Origin: JBCDBL01 sp039183635
GTDB lineage: Bacteria; Pseudomonadota; Alphaproteobacteria; Caulobacterales; Parvularculaceae
Direction of reading: 5' to 3'
DNA: 17,415 bases
NCBI GenBank assembly: GCA_039183635.1
Contig: JBCDBL010000092.1
Coordinates: 1 to 17,415, forward strand
The position numbers were made by a program, and so were the translations under genes. Below are positions 6,273 through 13,475 of this stretch, piece after piece (positions within the stretch are counted from its first letter, which is position 1; every line of letters starts with the position of its first letter). The notes under the pieces are model-generated. The model ran no database searches. It was not told the origin of the DNA and worked only from the letters and a program-made list of their open reading frames with translations.

Positions 6273-7520
6273 ATGGCCACAGATCGCAAATCCGTTCTTC
6301 TGATCATCGGCGGCGGCATCGCCGCTTACAAAAGCCTCGACCTTATCCGCCGCCTTGCGGAGCGCGGGGTGCGGTCCCGGGCGATCCTCACCCGCGCCGG
6401 GGCGGAATTCGTCACGCCCCTGTCGGTCTCCGCGCTCACCGGCGACAAAGTCTACAGCGATCTTTTCGACCTTACCGACGAAGCGGAGATGGGCCACATC
6501 GAGCTGTCCCGGTCGGCGGATCTTCTGGTGGTCGCGCCGGCGACGGCCGACCTGATGGCGAAGGCGGCGACGGGTCTTGCGAACGATCTTGCATCGACCG
6601 CATTGCTCGCCACCGACAAGCCTGTCCTCTTCGCCCCCGCCATGAACGTGCGCATGTGGGACCACCCGGCGACCCGGCGCAATGTCGAGACGTTGCGCGG
6701 CGACGGCGCCTTGTTCGTCGGCCCCACTGAGGGGGACATGGCCTGCGGCGAATACGGACCCGGCCGCATGGCGGAGCCATTGGAAATCGTCGCGGCGGTC
6801 ATGAACCGCTTTGAAGGTTCCGCAGCGCGCGCGGACGGTCCGAAACCCCTTGCCGGCAAGCACGCCGTTATCACGGCGGGGCCGACCCATGAGCCGATCG
6901 ATCCCGTACGGTACATCGCCAACCGCTCCTCCGGCAAACAGGGCTACGCCATCGCCGCGGCCCTCGCCAAGCTCGGCGCGAAAGTGACCCTCGTGTCGGG
7001 GCCGACGGCCCTTCCGGACCCGGCGGAAGTCGAAACCGTCCGTGTAGAGACGGCGGCGGACATGCTGGCGGCGTCCACCCATGCGCTGCCGGCGGACATC
7101 GCGGTGTGCTCGGCGGCGGTCTCCGACTATCGCCCGACGGAGGCGGCGGCGGACAAATTGAAAAAGGTGAAGGGCGGCATCAACGCCATTCCGCTGACGG
7201 AGAACCCGGATATTCTTCATATCCTCTCCGCCCCCGGACCCCGGCGGCCCTCCCTTGTCGTGGGGTTCGCCGCGGAGACTGCAAATATTATCGAATACGC
7301 CAAGGGCAAGCTCGCCCGGAAGGGGTGCGATCTCATTGTCGCCAACGACGTCTCCGAAGGAACCGGCGTCATGGGCGGGGAGCGGAACGCGGTGCACCTT
7401 GTGTTCAAGGACAAGATTGAAAACTGGCCGAACATGCCGAAAACCGAAGTCGCCGACCGCCTGGCGGCGCGCATTGCGGCTTATTTCGACCCGGCCCCCA
7501 AGACGAAAGCCGCAGAATGA
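6273..7520 (+). CDS. coaBC: Bifunctional phosphopantothenoylcysteine decarboxylase/synthase (CoaBC)
   Basis: This enzyme makes 4'-phosphopantetheine in coenzyme A synthesis: the CoaB half ligates cysteine to phosphopantothenate and the CoaC half decarboxylates the product using FMN. Its 415 residues match the fusion. The CoaC half carries His75 (MGHIELS), Asn125 (PAMNVRMW) and Cys158 (DMACGEYGPGRM), which coincide with E. coli catalytic numbering. The CoaB half starts near residue 196 with ITAGPTHEPIDPVRYIANRS, then SSGKQGYAIA, AAVSDYRP and a Lys-Leu-Lys-Lys segment. It overlaps dut by four bases (ATGA), so the two are almost certainly cotranscribed. The family start fits the ATG at 6273; the upstream ribosome site is weak. 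Confidence 0.97.
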   Translation: MATDRKSVLLIIGGGIAAYKSLDLIRRLAERGVRSRAILTRAGAEFVTPLSVSALTGDKVYSDLFDLTDEAEMGHIELSRSADLLVVAPATADLMAKAATGLANDLASTALLATDKPVLFAPAMNVRMWDHPATRRNVETLRGDGALFVGPTEGDMACGEYGPGRMAEPLEIVAAVMNRFEGSAARADGPKPLAGKHAVITAGPTHEPIDPVRYIANRSSGKQGYAIAAALAKLGAKVTLVSGPTALPDPAEVETVRVETAADMLAASTHALPADIAVCSAAVSDYRPTEAAADKLKKVKGGINAIPLTENPDILHILSAPGPRRPSLVVGFAAETANIIEYAKGKLARKGCDLIVANDVSEGTGVMGGERNAVHLVFKDKIENWPNMPKTEVADRLAARIAAYFDPAPKTKAAE

Positions 7521-7987
7521 CGGAGACCATCAAAGACATGCCCACGGTGAAACTGAAATGGCTGCCCCATGGCGAGGGCCTTGAGGCGCCCGCCTACCAG
7601 ACGGAGCTCGCCGCCGGCGCCGACATTCGCGCCGCCGTGCCCGAAGACGCGCCGGTGACGTTGCAGCCGGGGGAGCGGTATCTGACGCCCACGGGCCTCG
7701 CCATGGCGCTGCCGCCGGGCTATGAGTGCCAAATTCGTCCGCGCTCGGGGCTTTCGGTGAAGCATGGCGTCTCCATGGTGAACGCCCCCGGGACGGTGGA
7801 TGCGGATTATCGCGGCGAGGTGAAGGTGAACCTCATCAATATGGGTCAGGAGCCTTTCGTCATTCGCCGCGGCGAACGCATAGGGCAGATGGTGATCGCG
7901 CCGGTGGTGCAGGCGGCGTTTGAGGTCGCCGATGAGCTGGACGATACGGCGCGCGGCGCCGGTGGATTTGGTTCGACGGGCGTTTGA
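7517..7987 (+). CDS. dut: Deoxyuridine 5'-triphosphate nucleotidohydrolase (dUTPase)
   Basis: This enzyme hydrolyses dUTP to dUMP and pyrophosphate, keeping uracil out of DNA and supplying dUMP for thymidylate synthesis. The 156-residue trimeric-type protein shows all five family motifs in order: AGADIRA (33-39), PRSGLS (75-80), GTVDADYRGE (92-101, catalytic Asp95), RGERIGQMV (118-126), and the flexible C-terminal RGAGGFGSTG (146-155). The start codon overlaps the coaBC stop as ATGA. A coaBC-dut pair is a common arrangement in alphaproteobacteria. Confidence 0.98.
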   Translation: MTETIKDMPTVKLKWLPHGEGLEAPAYQTELAAGADIRAAVPEDAPVTLQPGERYLTPTGLAMALPPGYECQIRPRSGLSVKHGVSMVNAPGTVDADYRGEVKVNLINMGQEPFVIRRGERIGQMVIAPVVQAAFEVADELDDTARGAGGFGSTGV

Positions 7988-7990
7988 AGG

Positions 7991-8239
7991 GTGCGATTCT
8001 TCAGCTTACTTATTAGGTACGCACTTCACTATAATCAAAAATATGGCACGATCTTTCTTTTGATCGCCCTCATGCTGACCATACTGACAGGACAGCATTT
8101 CTTCTTTGTGACGATGGTCGCTTTGTTTGTCGCAGGCATGACTCTGCATCCTATTCCGTATTCTAAGCATGAGGAAAATCAACTTGTAAAACAGCTTGCT
8201 GCGAGCATTAATTCTAAAAATAGAATTTCACCACCGTAG
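7991..8239 (+). CDS. Small AT-rich two-helix membrane ORF between dut and moeB
   Basis: I do not recognise this frame of up to 82 residues. Starting from GTG at 7991 it encodes a basic N-terminus, two hydrophobic segments (about residues 18-33 and 37-53), a short Pro-containing linker and a hydrophilic tail. By eye its GC content is near 40%, far below the flanking genes, and its codons differ accordingly. The start is uncertain: GAAGG directly abuts GTG with no spacer, so a later start such as ATG at 8072 is possible but would remove part of the first helix. It starts 3 bases after dut and ends 2 bases before moeB, so it is spaced like an operon member. It may be a real small membrane protein or degenerate acquired DNA. 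Confidence 0.5.
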   Translation: MRFFSLLIRYALHYNQKYGTIFLLIALMLTILTGQHFFFVTMVALFVAGMTLHPIPYSKHEENQLVKQLAASINSKNRISPP

Positions 8240-8241
8240 TC

Positions 8242-9009
8242 ATGCCCCTCACCGACACACAGCTCGACCGTTACGCCCGACACATCATTCTCAAAGAGGT
8301 CGGCGGCCAGGGGCAGCAAAAACTTCTGAACGCAAAAGTTCTGCTGATCGGCGCCGGCGGGATCGGCGCGCCGGCGGCCTTGTATCTCGCCGCGGCGGGC
8401 GTCGGGACATTGGGGATTGTCGATGACGACCATGTGGATCTGTCCAATCTGCAGCGGCAGATCATGCATGATACGGATAAAATCGGCGACGCAAAAACCG
8501 ACAGCGCCGCCGCGGCGGTGGCCCGCCTCAACCCTGACGTCACAGTTGCTCCCCACCCGGTGCGTCTGACGCCGGACAATGCTGCGGTGTTGATCGCGCC
8601 TTACGACATTGTGCTCGACGGCTCTGACAGTTTTGAGACCCGCTTCGCCGTCAACGCAGCCGCCGCCGCCACGCGCACGCCGCTTGTCTCCGCCGCCGTC
8701 GGCCGGTTCGAAGGGCAGGTCGCGACGTTCAAACCGTTTGCTGCAGGCGACGGCGCGCCCTTGCCGTGTTATCAATGCTTCGTGCCCGATGCGCCGCCCG
8801 ATGCGGAAACCTGCGAAGCCGTCGGCATTTTAGGCGCGGTCGCCGGTGTCGTTGGAACATTGGCGGCGGTGGAGGTGTTGAAGGAGATTTTAGGCCTGGG
8901 CGACAGCCTCGCCGGCCGGGTTTTGATTTATGATGCTTTGCGTACGGAAACGCGCACGGTGGGTTTGCCGCCTGATCCGAATTGCCCTGTATGCGGAGGG
9001 GGCGGGTAA
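8242..9009 (+). CDS. moeB: ThiF/MoeB-family adenylyltransferase
   Basis: This E1-like enzyme adenylates the C-terminal Gly of a ubiquitin-like sulphur carrier, either MoaD for molybdopterin or ThiS for thiamine. The 255-residue protein lacks a C-terminal rhodanese domain. It has the N-terminal RYARHIILKEVGGQGQQKL segment, the nucleotide-binding GAGGIG (37-42), DLSNLQRQI with the arginine finger (67-75), and DGSDSFETR with catalytic Asp129. Two zinc pairs are present, Cys176/Cys179 and Cys248/Cys251. Cys191 in TCEAVG corresponds to the cysteine ThiF uses to link to ThiS. No sulphur-carrier gene is in the window, so MoeB versus ThiF is not settled; the moeB symbol is the commoner alphaproteobacterial annotation. 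Confidence 0.9.
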   Translation: MPLTDTQLDRYARHIILKEVGGQGQQKLLNAKVLLIGAGGIGAPAALYLAAAGVGTLGIVDDDHVDLSNLQRQIMHDTDKIGDAKTDSAAAAVARLNPDVTVAPHPVRLTPDNAAVLIAPYDIVLDGSDSFETRFAVNAAAAATRTPLVSAAVGRFEGQVATFKPFAAGDGAPLPCYQCFVPDAPPDAETCEAVGILGAVAGVVGTLAAVEVLKEILGLGDSLAGRVLIYDALRTETRTVGLPPDPNCPVCGGGG

Positions 9010-9027
9010 TGCGGCGACTTTCTGTCT

Positions 9028-9045
9028 TCCCCCGCTTGCGGGAGG
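9028..9045. repeat. Short GC-rich hairpin after moeB
   Basis: The sequence TTCCCCCGCTTGCGGGAGG holds a short inverted repeat, CCCG/CGGG around CTTG, extended by one mismatched and one matched pair. It is a CCCGCTTGCGGG-type palindrome, common in intergenic alphaproteobacterial DNA (general knowledge). It begins 19 bases beyond the moeB stop and has no T-run, so I call it a repeat rather than a terminator. Confidence 0.45.
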
Positions 9046-9110
9046 AGACGAAAGCGATGGCTTGCGTTGTCTGATGATTTGAGCCTTGGAGAGCTGAAAG
9101 GGTAAACTTT

Positions 9111-9719
9111 ATGAAAAACGCAGTGTTCATTTGTCTTTTCGCCGCCCTCGCCGCAGGGTGCGCCTCTCTCGTGACGCCGGACGTGAAGTCCGAACCCGCC
9201 GCCCTGCGCGCCGGGCAATACGAACTCGATCCCGCCCATGCGGCGGTGTTGTTCAAGGTCGACCATCTGGGGTTTTCCAAATATGTGGGCCGGTTTGAGA
9301 CGGTGGAGGCGAGCCTCGATTTTGACAGCGCGCGCCCTGAAGCGGCGAAGCTTACGGCGATTGTCGCCATCGAAAGCCTTGATGTGGCGAACCCGTCCTT
9401 TGCTGAGACGTTGAAAGGCGACGAGTGGTTTGGCGCTGAAACTTTTCCGCAAGCTGTGTTCGAAAGCCGCTCCATTGAAATAACAGGCGAAAACACCGGC
9501 CGCGTCACGGGCGATTTCACCTTGAAAGGCGTAACCCGGCCTATGACCCTTGATGTTGCGTTCAACGGCGGCGCGCGCAACCTCATCACCCGCCGCTATA
9601 CGCTGGGCTTTTCCGCCGTAGGAACGTTCAAACGCTCCGATCACGGTCTCGACAACCTTATCCCCGCCATCGGCGATGACGTGGAGCTTGAGATCCATGC
9701 TGAGTTTTTGCGCCAGTAG
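9111..9719 (+). CDS. YceI-family lipoprotein
   Basis: This 202-residue lipoprotein has signal residues 1-16 and lipobox LAAGC with Cys17 as the lipidation site. The rest is a single YceI-like lipocalin-fold domain, which in characterised members binds a polyisoprenoid such as an octaprenyl chain. The diagnostic start YELDPAHAAVLFKVDHLGFS (38-57) is followed by a SLDFD strand, GDFTLKGVTRPMTLDV (150-165), and a C-terminal GDDVELEIHAEF strand. YceI proteins usually have cleaved periplasmic signals; the lipobox here would anchor it to a membrane. A polyisoprenoid-binding role beside ubiquinone genes is suggestive only. It converges with the 2-hydroxyacid dehydrogenase gene. GAAAGGG precedes the ATG at acceptable spacing. 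Confidence 0.9.
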   Translation: MKNAVFICLFAALAAGCASLVTPDVKSEPAALRAGQYELDPAHAAVLFKVDHLGFSKYVGRFETVEASLDFDSARPEAAKLTAIVAIESLDVANPSFAETLKGDEWFGAETFPQAVFESRSIEITGENTGRVTGDFTLKGVTRPMTLDVAFNGGARNLITRRYTLGFSAVGTFKRSDHGLDNLIPAIGDDVELEIHAEFLRQ

Positions 9720-9725
9720 GCCCAG

Positions 9726-9742
9726 CGCCGGACCGTCCGGCG
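9726..9742. terminator. GC-rich palindrome between convergent genes
   Basis: An exact inverted repeat with 8-bp arms (CGCCGGAC/GTCCGGCG) and a single central base fills the 26-bp gap between the YceI stop and the dehydrogenase stop. Its position suits a bidirectional transcription end, but there is no run of T on either strand, so a classical intrinsic terminator is doubtful. Confidence 0.4.
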
Positions 9743-9745
9743 GCT

Positions 9746-10732
9746 TTACAGCATGCCCGGGATCACGCGGTCCGGCGGCTTATGGCCGTCGAAGAAGATG
9801 CGTATATTGATCAGCACCTTCTCCCCCATCTCCACGCGGCTTTCCACCGTGGCGGAGCCGAGATGCGGCATCAGCAAGACGTTCGGCAAATCGCGCAGCT
9901 TCGGGTCCACCGCCGGTTCATGCTCGAACACGTCAAGACCCGCGCCGCCAAGTTCGCCGGCGATCAGCATCTCCGTCATCGCCGCCTCGTCGATCACCTC
10001 GCCCCGGGCGGTGTTGATGATGATGCAGTCGGGCTTCAATAGCTTCAGTCGGCGCGCGTTCAACAGGTGGAACGTCGCCGGCGTCGACGGACAGTTCACG
10101 GAGACAATGTCCATCTCCGGCGCCATGCGGTCGAGGCTGTCCCAATAGGCCGCCTCCAGCTCCTCCTCTACATGGGGATTTACGGGGCTTCGGTTGTGGT
10201 AATGGATCTGAAGGCCGAACGCCCGCGCCCTGCGCGCCACGGCCTGGCCGACCCGGCCCATGCCGATAATGCCGAGCTTTTTGCCTTTCAGCCGCCGGCC
10301 CAGCATCCATGTCGGCGCCCAGCCTTTAAATGTGCCGCGCCGCATCGCCTCGGCGCCCTCTTTCATGCGCCGCGGCACGGCGAGCATCAGCGCCATGGTC
10401 ATGTCGGCGGTGTCGGCGGTGAGAACGCCCGGGGTGTTGGTGACGGTGATCCCCCGCGCCGTGGCGGCCTTGACGTCGATATGGTCGACGCCGGCGCCGA
10501 AATTGGCGATGAGCTTTAATTGCGGTCCTGCGCCGGCGATCAGGGCTTCATCGATCGGGTCGCCGAGAGTGGGGACGAGCACGTCTGCGGTGCGCGCCGC
10601 CTCTTCGATCTCGGCCCGACTGCGGGCCGCATCGGATGTGTTCAGCGTTGCGTCGAACAATTCGCCCATGCGCGCCTCGACAGGCGCCGGCAGCTTGCGT
10701 GTTACGAACACTTTCGGGCGATCGGCGGTCAT
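9746..10732 (-). CDS. D-2-hydroxyacid dehydrogenase (glyoxylate/hydroxypyruvate reductase type)
   Basis: This cytoplasmic NAD(P)-dependent D-isomer 2-hydroxyacid dehydrogenase probably reduces glyoxylate or hydroxypyruvate. The 328 residues show NFGAGVDHIDV (77-87), the Rossmann motif GMGRVG (157-162), and catalytic Arg243 in NTARGEVID, Glu272 in EHEP and His290 in MPHLGS. After the second strand the sequence HNRSP replaces the acidic NAD-binding residue by Asn-Arg-Ser, which favours NADP and is typical of the GyaR/GhrB-like group. The ATG at 10732 has a good AAGGA ribosome site. It diverges from the SH3-domain gene across a 184-bp spacer. The precise substrate cannot be told from sequence. 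Confidence 0.92.
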   Translation of the reverse strand: MTADRPKVFVTRKLPAPVEARMGELFDATLNTSDAARSRAEIEEAARTADVLVPTLGDPIDEALIAGAGPQLKLIANFGAGVDHIDVKAATARGITVTNTPGVLTADTADMTMALMLAVPRRMKEGAEAMRRGTFKGWAPTWMLGRRLKGKKLGIIGMGRVGQAVARRARAFGLQIHYHNRSPVNPHVEEELEAAYWDSLDRMAPEMDIVSVNCPSTPATFHLLNARRLKLLKPDCIIINTARGEVIDEAAMTEMLIAGELGGAGLDVFEHEPAVDPKLRDLPNVLLMPHLGSATVESRVEMGEKVLINIRIFFDGHKPPDRVIPGML

Positions 10733-10833
10733 TATCTTCCTTATGGTTTAGCCGCAACGCGGCGCATAAAGGACGTCTCTAACAGGAAAAAGCGGCCTGC
10801 AAAAGCGCGCAGCATAAGCGTCCGGCGTTAACC

Positions 10834-10852
10834 CTTTAACGCTTTGTTAAAG
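10834..10852 (+). promoter_or_regulatory. CtrA-type box (TTAA-N7-TTAA) as an inverted repeat
   Basis: Positions 10836-10850 read TTAACGCTTTGTTAA, an exact TTAA-N7-TTAA match to the full binding site of the cell-cycle regulator CtrA. It sits inside a perfect 7-bp inverted repeat (CTTTAAC-N5-GTTAAAG, 10834-10852). A further TTAA occurs at 10828-10831. The box lies 64 bases before the SH3-domain gene's ATG and about 100 bases before the start of the divergent dehydrogenase. The match is seen directly; CtrA control is an inference. Confidence 0.55.
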
Positions 10853-10861
10853 ATTCGATTC
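10852..10861 (+). promoter_or_regulatory. Two tandem GANTC (CcrM-type methylation) sites
   Basis: GATTC occurs twice in succession (10852-10856 and 10857-10861), directly abutting the CtrA-type box. GANTC is the target of the cell-cycle methyltransferase CcrM of alphaproteobacteria, and methylation state at promoters can couple expression to replication. Two adjacent copies next to a CtrA site are unlikely to be chance, but the effect on transcription is an inference. Confidence 0.5.
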
Positions 10862-10916
10862 ATTCCATAGACCAGAAGGATAAGTCGTCGCCACAGCGCA
10901 ACCAAAGGTTCGCGAC

Positions 10917-11549
10917 ATGTTCCGTCCCGTTATTACATTTGTTATATTCACCGCCGCTTTGCTTGCGTACAGCGCCAGCGGACCCGGCGCCTATGGAGCG
11001 GAGGCGGCGGAGGTTCGCCCGCCGGAGATCACGCCGCGCTTCGACACCCCGTCAGGGTACCCTGTGCCGCGGTTTGTTTCGGCGAAAAAAAATCTGATCT
11101 ACGGCCGTATCGGTCCCGGAAAGCAATATCCGGTGAAATGGGAGCTGCGCCGCCGCGGCATGCCCCTGGAGGTCATCGCTGAAACAGAGAATTGGCGCAA
11201 AGTGCGGGATTGGCAGGGGGATGAGATGTGGGTGTATGCGCCGCTGCTGGACGGACGGCGATACGGCGTTGTTTTGCCTGGCGATGAAGCCGATGCGCCG
11301 ACGCCCCTCAGACGCTTCGCCCTTAAGGACGCGCCTGTCTCAGCCCTGTTAAAGCCCGGCGTCATCGTGCGCCTGGAGGCGTGCGACGGCGTCTGGTGCC
11401 TGGCGGAGGCTGAAGGCCGCAAGGGCTGGGCGCCGCGCCGCGCCGTTTGGGGGGTTTACGCCAATGAGCGGTTTGACGAACGCGGGTTTTCGCGGGTCGC
11501 TGCGCGGATGCGCAACCGCGACGTTGACGGCGCGGGCGGGGGTCTTTAG
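10917..11549 (+). CDS. Secreted protein with tandem bacterial SH3 domains
   Basis: This 210-residue protein has an N-terminal signal peptide (hydrophobic residues 5-20, likely cleavage near AYG-AEA around 27-30) and a Pro-rich stretch. Two SH3_4-type domains follow. The first (about 51-113) contains LIYGRIGPGKQYPVKWELRR and ENWRKVRDWQGDEMWVY. The second (about 131-181) contains the conserved DGVWCLAEAEGRKGWAPRRAVWGVY. Proteins of this kind act in the periplasm, probably on cell-wall or envelope targets, but no enzymatic domain is present. AAGG about 10 bases upstream serves as ribosome site. A CtrA/GANTC promoter signature precedes it. The stop codon lies inside a small hairpin (GGTCT/AGACC, 11541-11552), and fabA starts 40 bases later. 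Confidence 0.85.
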   Translation: MFRPVITFVIFTAALLAYSASGPGAYGAEAAEVRPPEITPRFDTPSGYPVPRFVSAKKNLIYGRIGPGKQYPVKWELRRRGMPLEVIAETENWRKVRDWQGDEMWVYAPLLDGRRYGVVLPGDEADAPTPLRRFALKDAPVSALLKPGVIVRLEACDGVWCLAEAEGRKGWAPRRAVWGVYANERFDERGFSRVAARMRNRDVDGAGGGL

Positions 11550-11589
11550 ACCGAACGAATATTTTTCACGCCCACCTCACGGCCCCCAT

Positions 11590-12117
11590 ATGAGCGAACC
11601 TAAACAAAGTTACACCCACGACGACCTTTTGGAGTGCGGTCATGGGCGCATGTTCGGTGACGGTAACGCCCGTTTGCCGTTGCCGCCGATGTTGATGTTC
11701 GACCGCATCACTCACATCTCTCATGAAGGCGGCGCGTACAATAAGGGCCGCATCGAAGCGGAGTTGGACATCAAGGAGGCGCTCTGGTTTTTCGAATGCC
11801 ATTTCGAAACCGATCCGGTGATGCCGGGCTGCCTTGGCCTCGACGCCATGTGGCAGCTTGTGGGCTTCTTCCTCGGGCGTCTTGGCGCGCCGGGCCGGGG
11901 CCGCGCCCTTGGCGTCGGCGAGGTGAAATTCGCCGGCCAGGTCACCCCGGATGTGTCGTGCGTGCGCTACGAGATCGACATGAAGCGTGTTATCAACCGC
12001 AAGTTGGTCCTCGGTATCGGCGACGGTCAGGTTTTGGCGGACGACAAGGTCATTTACACTGCAAAAGACTTAAGGGTCGGGCTGTTCACGTCCGACCAAA
12101 TCGCCGGCGCTCTATAA
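11590..12117 (+). CDS. fabA: 3-hydroxydecanoyl-[ACP] dehydratase/isomerase (FabA)
   Basis: FabA dehydrates 3-hydroxydecanoyl-ACP and isomerises trans-2- to cis-3-decenoyl-ACP, the branch point of anaerobic unsaturated fatty acid synthesis. The 175-residue hot-dog-fold protein has active-site His71 in FFECHFETDPVMPGCLGLD and Asp85 in GLDAMWQL, equivalent to E. coli His70 and Asp84. The start at ATG 11590 (MSEPKQSYTHDDLL) fits the family; the frame is open upstream to 11464 but that part overlaps the SH3-domain gene in another frame and has no similarity. There is no good Shine-Dalgarno, only CACC/GGCCCC sequence, so it may depend on coupling. It heads the fabA-fabB-fabI set. Confidence 0.96.
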   Translation: MSEPKQSYTHDDLLECGHGRMFGDGNARLPLPPMLMFDRITHISHEGGAYNKGRIEAELDIKEALWFFECHFETDPVMPGCLGLDAMWQLVGFFLGRLGAPGRGRALGVGEVKFAGQVTPDVSCVRYEIDMKRVINRKLVLGIGDGQVLADDKVIYTAKDLRVGLFTSDQIAGAL

Positions 12118-12144
12118 GCCGGGTCGAACGATAGGAGGCGCAGC

Positions 12145-13362
12145 ATGCGACGCGTGGTCGTTACCGGTATCGGTATCGTATCCTCGATCGGCGATAACGC
12201 CGGAGAGGTTCTGCAATCGCTGAAAGAGGGCCGTTCGGGCGTGACGCACGCTCCGGAATATGAAGCGCTCGGCTTTCGCTCCTGGGTTCACGCAAAACCG
12301 AAGCTCGTTCCCGCAGACGTCATCGATAAACGCTTGATGCGGTTTATGGCTGACGGCGCCGGCTATTGCCACGTCGCTATGGACCAGGCGATTGAAGACG
12401 CCGGGCTTCAGGCTGCGGACATCTCAAATCCGCGTACAGGTCTTATCGTCGGCACCGGCGGGCCGTCCACCCGCGCGATTGTCGCCGCCGCCGACGTTAC
12501 ACGGGAAAAAGGCCCCAAACGGGTCGGCCCGTTCGCTGTGCCCAAAGCGATGTGCTCCACGGCGTCGGCGACATTGTCGACCAATTTTAAAATCCGGGGG
12601 CTCAGCTATTCAATTTCCTCCGCCTGCACGACCTCCTTGCATTGTATCGGCGCAGCGGCGGAGCAGATCCAATTTGGCAAGCAGGACGTCATGTTCGCCG
12701 GCGGCGGGGAGGAGGTCGATTGGGCTCTGTCTGTGCTGTTCGACGCCATGGGCGCGATGTCTTCGAACTACAATGACGCGCCCGAGCGCGCCTCGCGCGC
12801 CTATGACAAGGACCGGGACGGGTTCGTCATCGCCGGCGGCGGCGCGGTGTTGGTGCTGGAGGACCTGGAGCGCGCCAAAGCCCGGGGCGCCAAGATTTAT
12901 TGTGAAATTTCAGGGTACGCTGCAACATCTGACGGCGCCGACATGGTGGCCCCCTCGGGCGAGGGCGCGGCGCGGGCGATGCGTTTGGCCATTGAAACGG
13001 CGCGTGCGCCTGTTGATTACATCAACCCCCACGCCACATCGACGCCGGTTGGCGATATTCCCGAGATCAATGCTATCCGCGAGGTGTTTGGCGCCGATAT
13101 GCCGCCGATTTCGGCCACAAAGTCCATGACTGGCCACGCCCAGGGCGGCGCCGGCGCACAGGAAGCGATTTATTCCATCTTGATGCTGAAGAACAATTTC
13201 ATCGCGCCATCGATCAATATCGATGAGCTGGATCCCGAAGTGGACGACGCGAATATCGTTCGAGAGCGGCGGGACAATGTTGAGCTGAATTGCGTTATGT
13301 CGAACTCTTTCGGGTTTGGCGGCACCAATGGCACATTGGTGATGACGAAATATCACGATTGA
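12145..13362 (+). CDS. fabB: 3-oxoacyl-[ACP] synthase I (FabB)
   Basis: FabB is the condensing enzyme that elongates cis-3-decenoyl-ACP, completing unsaturated fatty acid synthesis with FabA. The 405-residue thiolase-fold protein shows the catalytic triad Cys161 (SSACTTSLH), His296 (NPHATSTPVGD) and His331 (KSMTGHAQGGAG), with the Gly-rich NSFGFGGTNGTL near the C-terminus. An excellent Shine-Dalgarno (AGGAGG within ATAGGAGGCG, 12131-12140) precedes the ATG. It begins 27 bases after the fabA stop, so the two are cotranscribed. Pairing with fabA distinguishes it from FabF. Confidence 0.96.
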   Translation: MRRVVVTGIGIVSSIGDNAGEVLQSLKEGRSGVTHAPEYEALGFRSWVHAKPKLVPADVIDKRLMRFMADGAGYCHVAMDQAIEDAGLQAADISNPRTGLIVGTGGPSTRAIVAAADVTREKGPKRVGPFAVPKAMCSTASATLSTNFKIRGLSYSISSACTTSLHCIGAAAEQIQFGKQDVMFAGGGEEVDWALSVLFDAMGAMSSNYNDAPERASRAYDKDRDGFVIAGGGAVLVLEDLERAKARGAKIYCEISGYAATSDGADMVAPSGEGAARAMRLAIETARAPVDYINPHATSTPVGDIPEINAIREVFGADMPPISATKSMTGHAQGGAGAQEAIYSILMLKNNFIAPSINIDELDPEVDDANIVRERRDNVELNCVMSNSFGFGGTNGTLVMTKYHD

Positions 13363-13475
13363 ATTTAACGACTTATCCCGTCGAAGCCGGGGCCGCGCTT
13401 GCAGGCCGGGGTGTCTCGGCGTATTGGATGAAGCTGAATTTTGCACGGTAGACGGATAAATTAGAGGAGTTTTCC
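13363..13475 (+). other. fabB-fabI spacer
   Basis: This 113-bp spacer has a GC-rich segment holding GCCGGGG twice (around 13386-13416) and then a lower-GC run before AGAGGAG, the fabI ribosome site. It could carry a separate fabI promoter or a processing site, but I see no convincing -35/-10 pair or terminator with a T-run. Confidence 0.35.

Noticed and set aside
5934..7397. Minus-strand frame of 487 codons across coaBC and the four-helix membrane gene
   Set aside because: It spans two better-supported genes, and its composition is Arg/Gly/His-rich with no domain. Long antisense frames are expected at this GC content.
8729..9698. Minus-strand frames opposite moeB and the YceI gene
   Set aside because: Both plus-strand genes have clear family motifs and signals; the antisense frames have none.
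11464..11589. N-terminal extension of fabA by 42 codons
   Set aside because: It overlaps the end of the SH3-domain gene in another frame and is absent from FabA proteins. ATG 11590 fits the known length.
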